Shown piece after piece: positions 42,486-50,982 of a stretch of 64,000 nucleotides of DNA. Position 1 is the first letter of the stretch. Each line of letters begins with the position of its first letter. Source of the stretch: Kitasatospora viridis. GTDB lineage: Bacteria; Actinomycetota; Actinomycetes; Streptomycetales; Streptomycetaceae. A program made the translations under genes and the position numbers. The DNA is taken from the NCBI RefSeq assembly GCF_007829815.1, contig NZ_VIWT01000001.1, forward strand, positions 930,001-994,000, given 5' to 3'. The notes below the pieces were generated by a model. It saw only the letters and a program-made list of their open reading frames with translations, was not told the origin of the DNA and did not search any database.

Positions 42486-44351
42486 TTAGCGTTGGAGGGC
42501 GGCTGCGATGGCACGGCCGACCGCCGTTGCCAGAGGTGGGGGCATCGCGTGACCGATCTGACGGTATCTGGAGGTCTTGCCGCCGAAGACGATCCAGTCA
42601 TCCGGGATGGCCTGGATCATCGCGGCCTGGTCGACGGTCAGCTTGGGCTGGCCTCCGACCGGGAACTCCGTGTCCGGGACATCGTTACCGAGGCTGTCAC
42701 CGTTCACCCCGAGCGCAGCCCATGCCTTCTTGCTGCCCGTGGGGCCGAGGTCGGCGCCACCCCGCCGGTCGGAGCCACCGACGAGTGCCGGGGCGATCCG
42801 GTTGGCCGACCTGGCCCATTCGCCGGCGCCCGGCCAGCCGCCCGCGGCCATCGAGGAGCCGAGCACCTCACCGACCGTCGGCGAGGGCATGGGAGACGGC
42901 TCGGGCCAGGAGAACGCGGCGTGGTACGGGGCCGCCAGCGCCACCAAGAATCCGCTGCGACGATTCTGGGGGACGCCGAAGTCGGCTGCGTTGAGGACCT
43001 TCCAGCTCGGTTGGTAGCCGGCGAGTCGCAACCGTTCCTCGATCCAGGAGCGGTCCTCGGCGAAATCCGAGCCATCGACCAGATCCGGGACATTCTCCAG
43101 TAGCAGGGCCTTGGGCCTGATGGAGTCGACGAGCGACACCGCCGCCTTGAGGACCCTCCGCTCCTCCGTGTCCTCGGCCCGGCCGGCGGCGGCCGTCGAC
43201 TTCACCCGGGGAAGTCCCGCACTGAGCAGGTCGACGCCCAGTACCTGCGCCTCGGCACGAGAGTCGAACTCCGTCACATCCGCGCAGAGAACCTTCCACT
43301 GCGGCCGGTTGGAACGAATCGTCGAGCAGGCATCGGGCTTGCTGTCGATCAGCAGCACCGGGTGGAAGCCGGCGCGCTCAAGTCCCAGGGCCTGTGCGCC
43401 CGAGCCGGCGCAAAGCTCCAACGACGTAAGGGTTTGCGGACCGGCCCCGCGCTCCGAGGGAGCACCCGATGTCGCAGGCGCCTCCGATGCCGAAGCCACG
43501 GTCTCATCGAAATCGCCACGAACGATGTCGGGGACCGGCATGGCGATCTCGGGGACCGGCCTGGTCGGAAGGGCGCCGTCCACAGTCGTCGACCGCAGGT
43601 GTCGTTGAGCATCCACCGATTCCCGAGCGACCGCACGAAGCTCGTCATCCAACGGGCCCTGCTCGATTCCGTCGAACAGGACGAACGGTGCGAGTCGCAA
43701 CAGACGCTTGAGGAAATCGCGAAGGGTGTCCCGTTCGTTGAGTCCCTGCAGGTCGAGGTCGTTCCACACCCGGAGGATGGCCCGGACCAGGTGCGGGCTT
43801 CCGCCGAGCGCCGCACGACGTGCGTAGATCTGGTCGAAGGCGGCCTCTCCGAGGATCTCAAGGGCGCCGTACGGTTCGAGGTCGTCGGAGGACCGGACCA
43901 ACTGAGCCCGCCACCACAGGCGACCGAAGACATGTCGGGTGAGGTCTGTGCCCAGTACACGATCCGTCGGTGGCTGCGGGTAGCGCCAGTAGGCGACATC
44001 CGGAAGAAGGATCAGCGCGAGGAAGGCCCAGACGTCCCGTGAGGCGGCCTCTGCGGGAACCATGCCCATCTCCGCGTGCAGCAGAGCGGCCAGCCGGAGA
44101 TCGAAGTCAGTGTTCCCCCCACGACTCGTCTCGGCGGGGAACCCCGCGTTCTTGGCGAGGTCCACGACGGCTGCACGTAGCTCGTGGAGCCGGTCGGCGG
44201 AGACCCGATCACCACCGGTGGCCACATAGACGGCGGCCTCGTGGGTGGTGGCGACTCTGGCGGTCAAGTCGACCACCGTCAGATGCCGGTACCTCTCGAA
44301 AAGGGGCTTTGCCTGCTCTGCGAGCAACCGCGGGTACAGGAAGCTCATCAC
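42486..44351 (-). CDS. Two-domain DUF6339-like / C5-methyltransferase-like protein lacking the catalytic Cys
   Basis: 621 residues. The N-terminal ~250 residues (start FLYPRLLAEQAKPLFERY) look like the DUF6339 family. After a Pro/Ser/Ala-rich linker comes a methyltransferase fold: motif I LTSLELCAGSGAQALGLERAG, motif VI LLLENVPDL, motif VIII VPQNRRSGFLVAL, and motif X GHAMPPPLATAVGRAI. Motif IV reads LLSAGLPRVKSTAAAG: the Cys of the PCQ motif is Arg382. It is therefore unlikely to methylate by the usual covalent mechanism, unless an alternative residue serves. It may bind DNA, form a heterodimer with the active enzyme, or recognise sites. ATGA overlap with the gene upstream. Confidence 0.85.
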   Translation of the reverse strand: MMSFLYPRLLAEQAKPLFERYRHLTVVDLTARVATTHEAAVYVATGGDRVSADRLHELRAAVVDLAKNAGFPAETSRGGNTDFDLRLAALLHAEMGMVPAEAASRDVWAFLALILLPDVAYWRYPQPPTDRVLGTDLTRHVFGRLWWRAQLVRSSDDLEPYGALEILGEAAFDQIYARRAALGGSPHLVRAILRVWNDLDLQGLNERDTLRDFLKRLLRLAPFVLFDGIEQGPLDDELRAVARESVDAQRHLRSTTVDGALPTRPVPEIAMPVPDIVRGDFDETVASASEAPATSGAPSERGAGPQTLTSLELCAGSGAQALGLERAGFHPVLLIDSKPDACSTIRSNRPQWKVLCADVTEFDSRAEAQVLGVDLLSAGLPRVKSTAAAGRAEDTEERRVLKAAVSLVDSIRPKALLLENVPDLVDGSDFAEDRSWIEERLRLAGYQPSWKVLNAADFGVPQNRRSGFLVALAAPYHAAFSWPEPSPMPSPTVGEVLGSSMAAGGWPGAGEWARSANRIAPALVGGSDRRGGADLGPTGSKKAWAALGVNGDSLGNDVPDTEFPVGGQPKLTVDQAAMIQAIPDDWIVFGGKTSRYRQIGHAMPPPLATAVGRAIAAALQR

Positions 44352-45244
44352 GATACCTCGAAGATCTTGACGGCGGCCTGCAGCTCCGAGGCGAACAGGC
44401 TGGGCGATTGCCGATGGCGCAGACGGACGTCGGTGATCGACCGGCTCGGGAAGAGCTGGTCGAACAGACTCATCAGCGTTGCCCCCAGCGAACCGTCCGG
44501 GAAGTCGGCGTCGTCGACGAAGTCGTCAAGGCTGAGAGCGTGCTCGATCATGATCCTGGCGGCATCCGCATACACCGCGGACAGCACGACCCGATCGACA
44601 GGGCGGGGCTTGGCGGCGTTCTCGAACGCGGACGCGGTAACGGAGTTCTGTTCATTGACCAGTAGGAGCAGCGAACCCATCGTTGCGTTCTCAAGACCAC
44701 CGCTGATCTGCAGATGCCAGGCCGCGCCTTCGGGGAAGGAGGTGCGAGCGAAGTCGATCACCGCCATCGGGAACTGGGGCGCGTCCCCCTGAAGACGCAA
44801 CGACTCCCGATCGCTCCACAGCACGGAACCCGCCCGACGTGGCGAAGAGGGCCGAGCATCGGGACGGCGCTCGGCCAGTACAAGGGCGGTGTCGAGGAGG
44901 AGGAGACCCCCCAGATCGGATCCACGGAGTCGGACGTCGAGCTCGACCGTGCACGTTCCGCCCCCGACCAGGCGCAGGTGTTGGGCCGGGCCACCGAGGT
45001 TGGACCCGGTGGCCGTCCACACCGCGGCCAGTACGAGCGGTGCATCGGTCGGCAGGCCGGACTCGGAGCGTGCCCGCCCCAGGTCGACCCGAACGGTTCT
45101 GCGCAGGTGCAGGTCCATGTGGTAGTCCCAGTCGGGCAGCGACTCGGGTTTTGCGATATCACCGTCCTCGGTCACGAGCACCCAGGCTTCGGCGACGATG
45201 ATGTCCTCCGAAGGAACGCGATACGGGAGGGCGCGCATGCTCAC
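44348..45244 (-). CDS. Uncharacterised protein of the Z1 operon
   Basis: 298 residues, not recognised. No membrane segment or signal peptide. The first half is rich in beta-type alternation (TCTVELDVRLRGSDLGGLLLLDTALVL), the second half is helical. Four-base overlaps on both sides (ATGA) place it firmly inside the operon, so it is likely a structural or specificity subunit of the complex. I do not see catalytic motifs. Confidence 0.75.
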   Translation of the reverse strand: MSMRALPYRVPSEDIIVAEAWVLVTEDGDIAKPESLPDWDYHMDLHLRRTVRVDLGRARSESGLPTDAPLVLAAVWTATGSNLGGPAQHLRLVGGGTCTVELDVRLRGSDLGGLLLLDTALVLAERRPDARPSSPRRAGSVLWSDRESLRLQGDAPQFPMAVIDFARTSFPEGAAWHLQISGGLENATMGSLLLLVNEQNSVTASAFENAAKPRPVDRVVLSAVYADAARIMIEHALSLDDFVDDADFPDGSLGATLMSLFDQLFPSRSITDVRLRHRQSPSLFASELQAAVKIFEVS

Positions 45245-47223
45245 CGGGCCTCCACCGCCTCCACCTTGATACCGATCTCGGTCATGGTGTCGGGGGCCGG
45301 ACGCACGAGCGCTCGGCAGACCGCGTCACCGCCATCGAGTTCGCATGCCTCAGTCGTGTGTAGGAGTCCACTGCCGTCCTCCCAACCGACGAGGACCGGC
45401 ACGCTCGCGCCGAACGGTGCCTCAGTCTCACGGCCGCCACCGGGTACGGTGACTGCGAGATCCACCCGGACGCGCTGCGGACCCGGTATGGGAAGTCGGA
45501 ACTCCTGAACGAGCACAGTGGTGTCGCCGCGGTCGGCGTAGTAAGGGGAACCGACGTATTGCACCCGAGGGCGCCGGCGAATCGTTGGCGCCGTACCGCC
45601 CTCAGGTTGACCGGCGACGGCCGGCTCGTTCGTACCACCCCCGCCGGCGAAGTCATCATTCTCGCCAGGTGCCTGCGCATGAGCGCCGGAGCTCGCGGCC
45701 TGACCGTGCGTGGGGTGCCGATCGCCACCACCGAGCCTCGATCGCGTCGATGCCCGCACGGTGCTGCCCGGCTTCGAGTAGGCAGTGGCCCCGCCGATGC
45801 CCCAGGCTCCACCAACGAGGCCGGAGAAGAGCGAACTCGCCGCCCCCAAAGCGATGTTGGTGGCACCTGGCCGAGCAGCACCGCCGAGTGAAAGGACCCG
45901 TGCCAGGTTCTCGTCGATGCGCCGGAACGTGCTACTCACATAGGTGCTCTCGGGCTTCTCCAGCGACTGCGGATTCCAGGCGTCATGGGTGGGAGGTTCG
46001 GCCCGGGCATAGATCTCGTCCATACTCTGGTCCGCCCGGAACACCCCGGCGTAACCCTGATTCTCACTCGATGGCTTCGGCCCCGAGTAGTAGGTGACGA
46101 CAAGTTCGGCGGGCCGCATCAGGCAGACGTGGTGGACGAGGGTCTCGATCCCGAGCATCCGGGATGCGTGCGTGGGCTCAAGTGACGGCATGATCCGTTT
46201 GACCAGCCCGAACCGGCCGAGAAAGCGACTGGGCCTCAGGCAATCGAGTCTGATGCCGTCCGAGCCCTCCATCGTCTCGTACGCGGCGACGAACATGTTC
46301 AGCGGGCGAGTCTCCCGCGGATCCGGCACGTCGTGGCCGCGGCCGTCGCAGGTGACCGAGAACTGCATCGCGGGACGGCCGTCACCCTTGGAGAGCATCT
46401 TGGGCCACAGGTGCCAGGTGATGGTTTCCGCCAGGTAGTCGGCGCTCTGGGCTGGGCTCAGCCCGTCCAGACTCGGGTCGAGAATGACCACGGAGGTGCC
46501 CGTTTCGTCGGGACCGAAGGGCTTGAGACCGAGGCGTCGGACCATCGCCTCGGCCTCGGGGCCGGCCAAAGGCTCCACGACGTCCCCGGACGTGTCGCCC
46601 CACCAGTGCCGTCCGGTGTACCGGCGGTCTCCCTCCGGTTCGGAGGCCACGTAGCTCTTCCAGAGGGTGCAGCCGATTAGTCGCGTCTCAAGGTCCCCAC
46701 CTCCGGTGCGGCAGCGGGAGTGCACCAAAATCGTTCCCGGCTTGGACAGCAGGTAGAAGATTCCCTTGCCGAACCCATAGGTGCCGCCACCCAGCGGAGT
46801 GTCACGCGGTTCGCCTATGTTCCGGATGAAGGAGACGAAGTCGCGTTCGACGCCGACGGCGCTGTCCGCCCGGGTGGGACCGCCAAGCCCCCGGGTCCCT
46901 CGGTCGGAAACGGTCAGGAGGCGAATGGTCGGCTGCCTGAGGGACTCACGAAGTGGGAAGTGCTCCACACGCGAGGGCGCGCCGGCCATGAGGAGCTCAC
47001 GCCAGGCCAGGACGTGAGCCGGTCCCACGACCGACAGGTCGATCCGGTAGTCAACCGGTTCGGCGGAGGAGGGCATCCTGGCATCCCAGCTGTTCTGCGC
47101 GGATTCCCGAACCAGGATGGTGAGCAGGTCGAGTTCTGGACGCCCGAGCTGATTGCGGATGCCCTCGGCCGCACTGGCGCCTTCCGGCGGATAGGGCTGG
47201 GAGAACCACCGGGGCTCCGTCAC
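45241..47223 (-). CDS. GHKL ATPase (MutL/MORC-like) of a restriction module
   Basis: 660 residues. Bergerat-fold motifs: N box ILVRESAQNSWDAR (Glu40, Asn44, Asp47), G1 box LLTVSDRGTRGLGG (about 103-115), and G2 box GGGTYGFGKGIFYLL (146-160). A long C-terminal half contains a Gly/Ser-rich linker and a beta-rich end (residues about 540-655) unlike MutL. GHKL ATPases of this type occur with Z1 and PD-(D/E)XK proteins in methyltransferase-linked operons. It may act as an ATP-driven clamp coordinating the nuclease. ATGA overlaps on both sides. Confidence 0.87.
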   Translation of the reverse strand: MTEPRWFSQPYPPEGASAAEGIRNQLGRPELDLLTILVRESAQNSWDARMPSSAEPVDYRIDLSVVGPAHVLAWRELLMAGAPSRVEHFPLRESLRQPTIRLLTVSDRGTRGLGGPTRADSAVGVERDFVSFIRNIGEPRDTPLGGGTYGFGKGIFYLLSKPGTILVHSRCRTGGGDLETRLIGCTLWKSYVASEPEGDRRYTGRHWWGDTSGDVVEPLAGPEAEAMVRRLGLKPFGPDETGTSVVILDPSLDGLSPAQSADYLAETITWHLWPKMLSKGDGRPAMQFSVTCDGRGHDVPDPRETRPLNMFVAAYETMEGSDGIRLDCLRPSRFLGRFGLVKRIMPSLEPTHASRMLGIETLVHHVCLMRPAELVVTYYSGPKPSSENQGYAGVFRADQSMDEIYARAEPPTHDAWNPQSLEKPESTYVSSTFRRIDENLARVLSLGGAARPGATNIALGAASSLFSGLVGGAWGIGGATAYSKPGSTVRASTRSRLGGGDRHPTHGQAASSGAHAQAPGENDDFAGGGGTNEPAVAGQPEGGTAPTIRRRPRVQYVGSPYYADRGDTTVLVQEFRLPIPGPQRVRVDLAVTVPGGGRETEAPFGASVPVLVGWEDGSGLLHTTEACELDGGDAVCRALVRPAPDTMTEIGIKVEAVEAR

Positions 47224-48245
47224 GCGGACTCCTGGATCATCGTTTCGATTAGTTGGGAGGCTTCATCCGGTGTCATAGGCACGGGAGTACCACCGGACAG
47301 GTCGATCGTGTACTCGACGTCCAGAACCGATACCGGTAGACCCGCGACCGCGAGGGCATGACCGGTCAGCCCGGGGAACTGCGCATCGACCCGATACCAC
47401 CTCTCCTCGATGATCGCGAACCGCACGTCACCGTAGAGATCGACGTCGGAGGAGCGGTAGCCGACCGCAGCGAGTAGGTCAAGGAGCGAGCTCTCGTCGT
47501 CGCACCGTTCCAGCGCTTGCCCGATCAACTCGACCAGCCCGGTACCGATGCCGCGGGCCGCCACACGTTGTAGGCGGAACCACGCCAGGCTCAGCAGACC
47601 GTCCGTCGGTGGTTCGAGCTGGTCGAGCCCGTGGATCCGCGGCCTACGACCCTCGCTGTCGGTAGTGGCCTTCACCTCGACCGCGGTGGCCGCCGTAGAG
47701 AAGTCATGCCGGTGACCGTGGGGGCCGCGCCAGAGTCGGTGCGCACTCGGATCTCGTTCGAGAAGCCGGTTCAACACCGTCAACTCACCGAAAAGACCAG
47801 CAATCTGTTCCGGCCTAAGCGGGTGCCCCTCCGTCCGGAACAGTGCCCGCCACCTGTCGAGGACGCGGTAGAGCGCCTTCACGGGGTGCGCGGGCATACT
47901 CTCGGCCGTCCCCAGCACGTCGGCGCACAGTTCGGTGAACAGATAGTCGAGATCCGGGCGGAGGCATACCAGATCGGCGTAGGACTGGTAGGTCTCCTCG
48001 TCTTCCAGGTCCCGCTTGCGCAGCCGGAGCACCGGCCCGTCCAGTCCGCGTCGAACCTTCTGGTGAGCGTGGATCGGTACGAGGACGTGGCGGTGACCCT
48101 CATGGTCGATGGCCACCACCAAGGGCCCGCTGTCCGTGACTACCGGCAGTTCAGCGACTCGTAGCCTGCGGTCGCTCGTGATCTGCCCGGTCCCGAGCGC
48201 GGCCCAGTGCTCCTCGACGACCCCACGGAGTGCGCTGTCGGTCAT
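47220..48245 (-). CDS. PD-(D/E)XK nuclease-like protein (DUF4420-like)
   Basis: 341 residues. The nuclease core lies around residues 148-195: LFGELTVLNRLL (Glu154), RHDFSTAATAVEVKATT with Asp181, Glu190 and Lys192 giving the D-(x)8-ExK pattern. This matches the DUF4420 type of PD-(D/E)XK proteins. It is the probable DNA-cutting subunit of the system. Start overlaps the Z1 stop by ATGA. Confidence 0.86.
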   Translation of the reverse strand: MTDSALRGVVEEHWAALGTGQITSDRRLRVAELPVVTDSGPLVVAIDHEGHRHVLVPIHAHQKVRRGLDGPVLRLRKRDLEDEETYQSYADLVCLRPDLDYLFTELCADVLGTAESMPAHPVKALYRVLDRWRALFRTEGHPLRPEQIAGLFGELTVLNRLLERDPSAHRLWRGPHGHRHDFSTAATAVEVKATTDSEGRRPRIHGLDQLEPPTDGLLSLAWFRLQRVAARGIGTGLVELIGQALERCDDESSLLDLLAAVGYRSSDVDLYGDVRFAIIEERWYRVDAQFPGLTGHALAVAGLPVSVLDVEYTIDLSGGTPVPMTPDEASQLIETMIQESA

Positions 48246-50803
48246 GCACCCTCTCCGTCGAGCATGCTGTAGTCCTCGTCCTCGATCTGAATGCGCGAGA
48301 GATCGGCACGGATGTAGTTCGCCACCGTGCTATCGGCACCCCTCGCCTCGGGGAACACCAGACCCACGCCGATGACGTGCTCCTCCGCGTTCAATGCCTC
48401 ACGCAGCTTCTTCGACGGGGTTGGCACGGATTCCTTGTCGATCGGATACAGCACCAGCAGGCCGGTGTCCGGAAGTTGCCGCTGGCGCTCGGCCTTGATG
48501 GCGTCCTCCGGGAGCTTGGCCGTGTCCCCCAGCAGGTCGATCGCCGCATCGCGGCGGCTCATCAGAGTCTTAATGTCGGCGAAATCCGCCGGAGGGTTGT
48601 CCACGGCGATTCGGGCACGGGTGATCCGACCGACCGTCACACCGGCCGCGAATGTGAGGTTCCGCTGCTCCACCCCGATGGGATTTCCCACGATCGCCAC
48701 ATTCCATCGGCGCAGTGAGCCGGCCGTATCGACTCGCTTGCGAATGTAGTCGATGACGAGCTCGGCCTCGTTCTCGGGGGCCTTTTCGTGGAACCGGTAC
48801 GTCGACAGGAAATCGATGACGAGATCGTACGGCACGTCACGGAAGATGAAACGGCCATCCGCTGAACGGTCATCCGTTCGAAGCGCATGCGTAGCGGATG
48901 CCGACACGAGGGTACGAGCGGCACCGAGGTTCACCTTCAACCACTCGGCATTGGTGTGGAAGTAGTGGGTCTGCACCCGCTGCCCGCCGTAGGCGGCGGA
49001 CGCCCTGACGGCATCCCGCATCTTGGCTGCCGCCGTCACGCGGAGGGCCGGGTGTGTGCGCAGGCGAACGGCGAAGGTGAGAGGCGTCTCGTCCTCCGTC
49101 ATATAGATGTCGATGTCCTTGCGCATCTCGGTCTCGACCGTGGCGAGGTGGCGGAACCACTCGGCGAGCTCGTCGGTCATCCAGATCCGGGGCAGGTCGG
49201 CGTAGCCGTTCCGGAATCCGAACCAGCGCCCCATCTGGAGAAGCGTGTCATACGCCGAGACGGCGCGGACGAAGTAACTCACGGACAGACCTTCCAAGGT
49301 CAGCCCCCTGGAGAGGGTGTTACCGCCCACGGCAATGGCCACGACCGGACCATTCTCGTAGTCGAGCCGGTCCTCACTACTGGAGTTGTCCATGATGACC
49401 CGACAGTTGGCGAGGACACCCGGCAGTTCCGGCAGAAGCCGCTCGAACTCCACCGTCTTCTCTCCGAAGTCCTCGGCGGAGACGCGTGCCGTCTCCCGTT
49501 CCCAGAGGTCACGCAGCCGCGCGATGAAGTCGGGGTCCCCAAGGGCATCCGCGGATCGGTCTCGTAGCTCCTTGAGTGGCCGGCTGAAGCTGTTGTGCAC
49601 GGACGTGTTGACGCTGGTGTGGATCAGCATCGTGTTGTGCGGGTTGCCCGTGGCCCGCACGTGTCGGGCCGCCGTGACCAACCAGAAATACTCAACGGCT
49701 TGACGAAGAGTCTCGGTGATGATCGGCTCGAAACCGTCGACATCCGCCTTCGACTTGGGGCGCACACAATTCACGTCGTCCTCGGGAACCGACCTGATCA
49801 TGTCGTGTCCGTCGTCGACCTGCTCCGGATCCTCCCCATCGAGCGCGTAGCGGCCGAAAAGGACCTCTGTTCCGAAATGCCCTGCAGGCTTGGGCAAGTT
49901 GACGATGAAGTCCTTCGGATAAAGATCCTCAGCACTCGGGTCGATTAGCAGATTCGCGAAAGGCGAGGCGGTGTATCCCAGATATGCAGACTTCGGCAGA
50001 GCACCCATGATGCTCAGGATGAGCGGGTTGATCGACTTCGTCGCGACCGTCGCCTGGTCGGCCTCGTCATCGATGATCAGGGCCGGACAGTCCTGGAGGT
50101 AGTCGGACGCCTTGCCGAGCCAGCGGGCGAGTTTGCGCAGCACGGTGGCGTTCTTCTTCACCACGCAGAGCACATGGGTTCGGTTGCTCTTCCCGAAGAA
50201 CGAGGCAGGGTTCTCACTCGGCGTGAAGTCCTTGTCGAGCCCGGTCAGCTGGTGCCACATTGTGGGGTTCTGTTCCACCAGCTGCTGAATCAGCCTCGCC
50301 TGGGTCTGGCGACGCAGACCGTTATGAATACCGGCAAGCACGATGAACAACTTGTACCCGCGGTCCGCGGCCTTCGCGACGACCGAGGTGAAGTTGGTCG
50401 TCTTTCCCGACTGCACGTAGCCGACGACGAGGCCACGAGTGGAGAACGCCTTCTCTCGCGGGTGGTTAAGCAACGAGACGATCCGGGTAGAGGAATCGTC
50501 GAGACTGCTGATAGCCGGTTCCTGCGGCCACCCGTCCTCTCGGAGCAGGTTGACGATCCTCGGCCAGCACTTGTCCTTGGCCTGCGGGCCCGTGTACCAG
50601 GTGTCGCGATTGCCGAGGATCACCGCGTGCGGCTCCTCCATCTCCCTGATGCGGACGGTCTGCTGTTCGTGCCGTTCACGGATCCGCTCAACGATGTCGG
50701 CGCTGATCCCGAGCTGCTCCAACCGCTTGACCGACTCCGCGGGAGTGAAGGTCTCAACGAGAGCCTTGAACGTCTCGTACATTCCGTCGAATTCATCGGT
50801 CAT
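48242..50803 (-). CDS. Z1-domain P-loop ATPase
   Basis: 853 residues from ATG 50803, preferred over an ATG 16 codons earlier because GGAGAA lies before it. Walker A VQSGKTT (130-136) in GLVVGYVQSGKTTNF, Walker B PALIIDDEADQA, then YLGYTASPFANLL (motif III-like) and a C-terminal NTLSRGLTLEGLSVSYFVR strand. This is the Z1 superfamily of helicase-like ATPases found with MutL-like ATPases, PD-(D/E)XK nucleases and methyltransferases. First gene of the six-gene operon. It probably uses ATP to move on or remodel DNA. Confidence 0.9.
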   Translation of the reverse strand: MTDEFDGMYETFKALVETFTPAESVKRLEQLGISADIVERIRERHEQQTVRIREMEEPHAVILGNRDTWYTGPQAKDKCWPRIVNLLREDGWPQEPAISSLDDSSTRIVSLLNHPREKAFSTRGLVVGYVQSGKTTNFTSVVAKAADRGYKLFIVLAGIHNGLRRQTQARLIQQLVEQNPTMWHQLTGLDKDFTPSENPASFFGKSNRTHVLCVVKKNATVLRKLARWLGKASDYLQDCPALIIDDEADQATVATKSINPLILSIMGALPKSAYLGYTASPFANLLIDPSAEDLYPKDFIVNLPKPAGHFGTEVLFGRYALDGEDPEQVDDGHDMIRSVPEDDVNCVRPKSKADVDGFEPIITETLRQAVEYFWLVTAARHVRATGNPHNTMLIHTSVNTSVHNSFSRPLKELRDRSADALGDPDFIARLRDLWERETARVSAEDFGEKTVEFERLLPELPGVLANCRVIMDNSSSEDRLDYENGPVVAIAVGGNTLSRGLTLEGLSVSYFVRAVSAYDTLLQMGRWFGFRNGYADLPRIWMTDELAEWFRHLATVETEMRKDIDIYMTEDETPLTFAVRLRTHPALRVTAAAKMRDAVRASAAYGGQRVQTHYFHTNAEWLKVNLGAARTLVSASATHALRTDDRSADGRFIFRDVPYDLVIDFLSTYRFHEKAPENEAELVIDYIRKRVDTAGSLRRWNVAIVGNPIGVEQRNLTFAAGVTVGRITRARIAVDNPPADFADIKTLMSRRDAAIDLLGDTAKLPEDAIKAERQRQLPDTGLLVLYPIDKESVPTPSKKLREALNAEEHVIGVGLVFPEARGADSTVANYIRADLSRIQIEDEDYSMLDGEGA

Positions 50804-50982
50804 GGGAATCGACCGTTCTCCGCTCTCGTTCGCTGCAACCAGTCTCATCACCGAGTGCTTCCAGCTCCCTCGGCACGCCCCACACGCCGTCCGAACACCC
50901 GGTGGAGCCGGGTGAGGACACGCCCATCAGGCGGTAAGTACACGCTAGCGGGCACGAAGGCGCCCACGGCACGAAATCAAGA

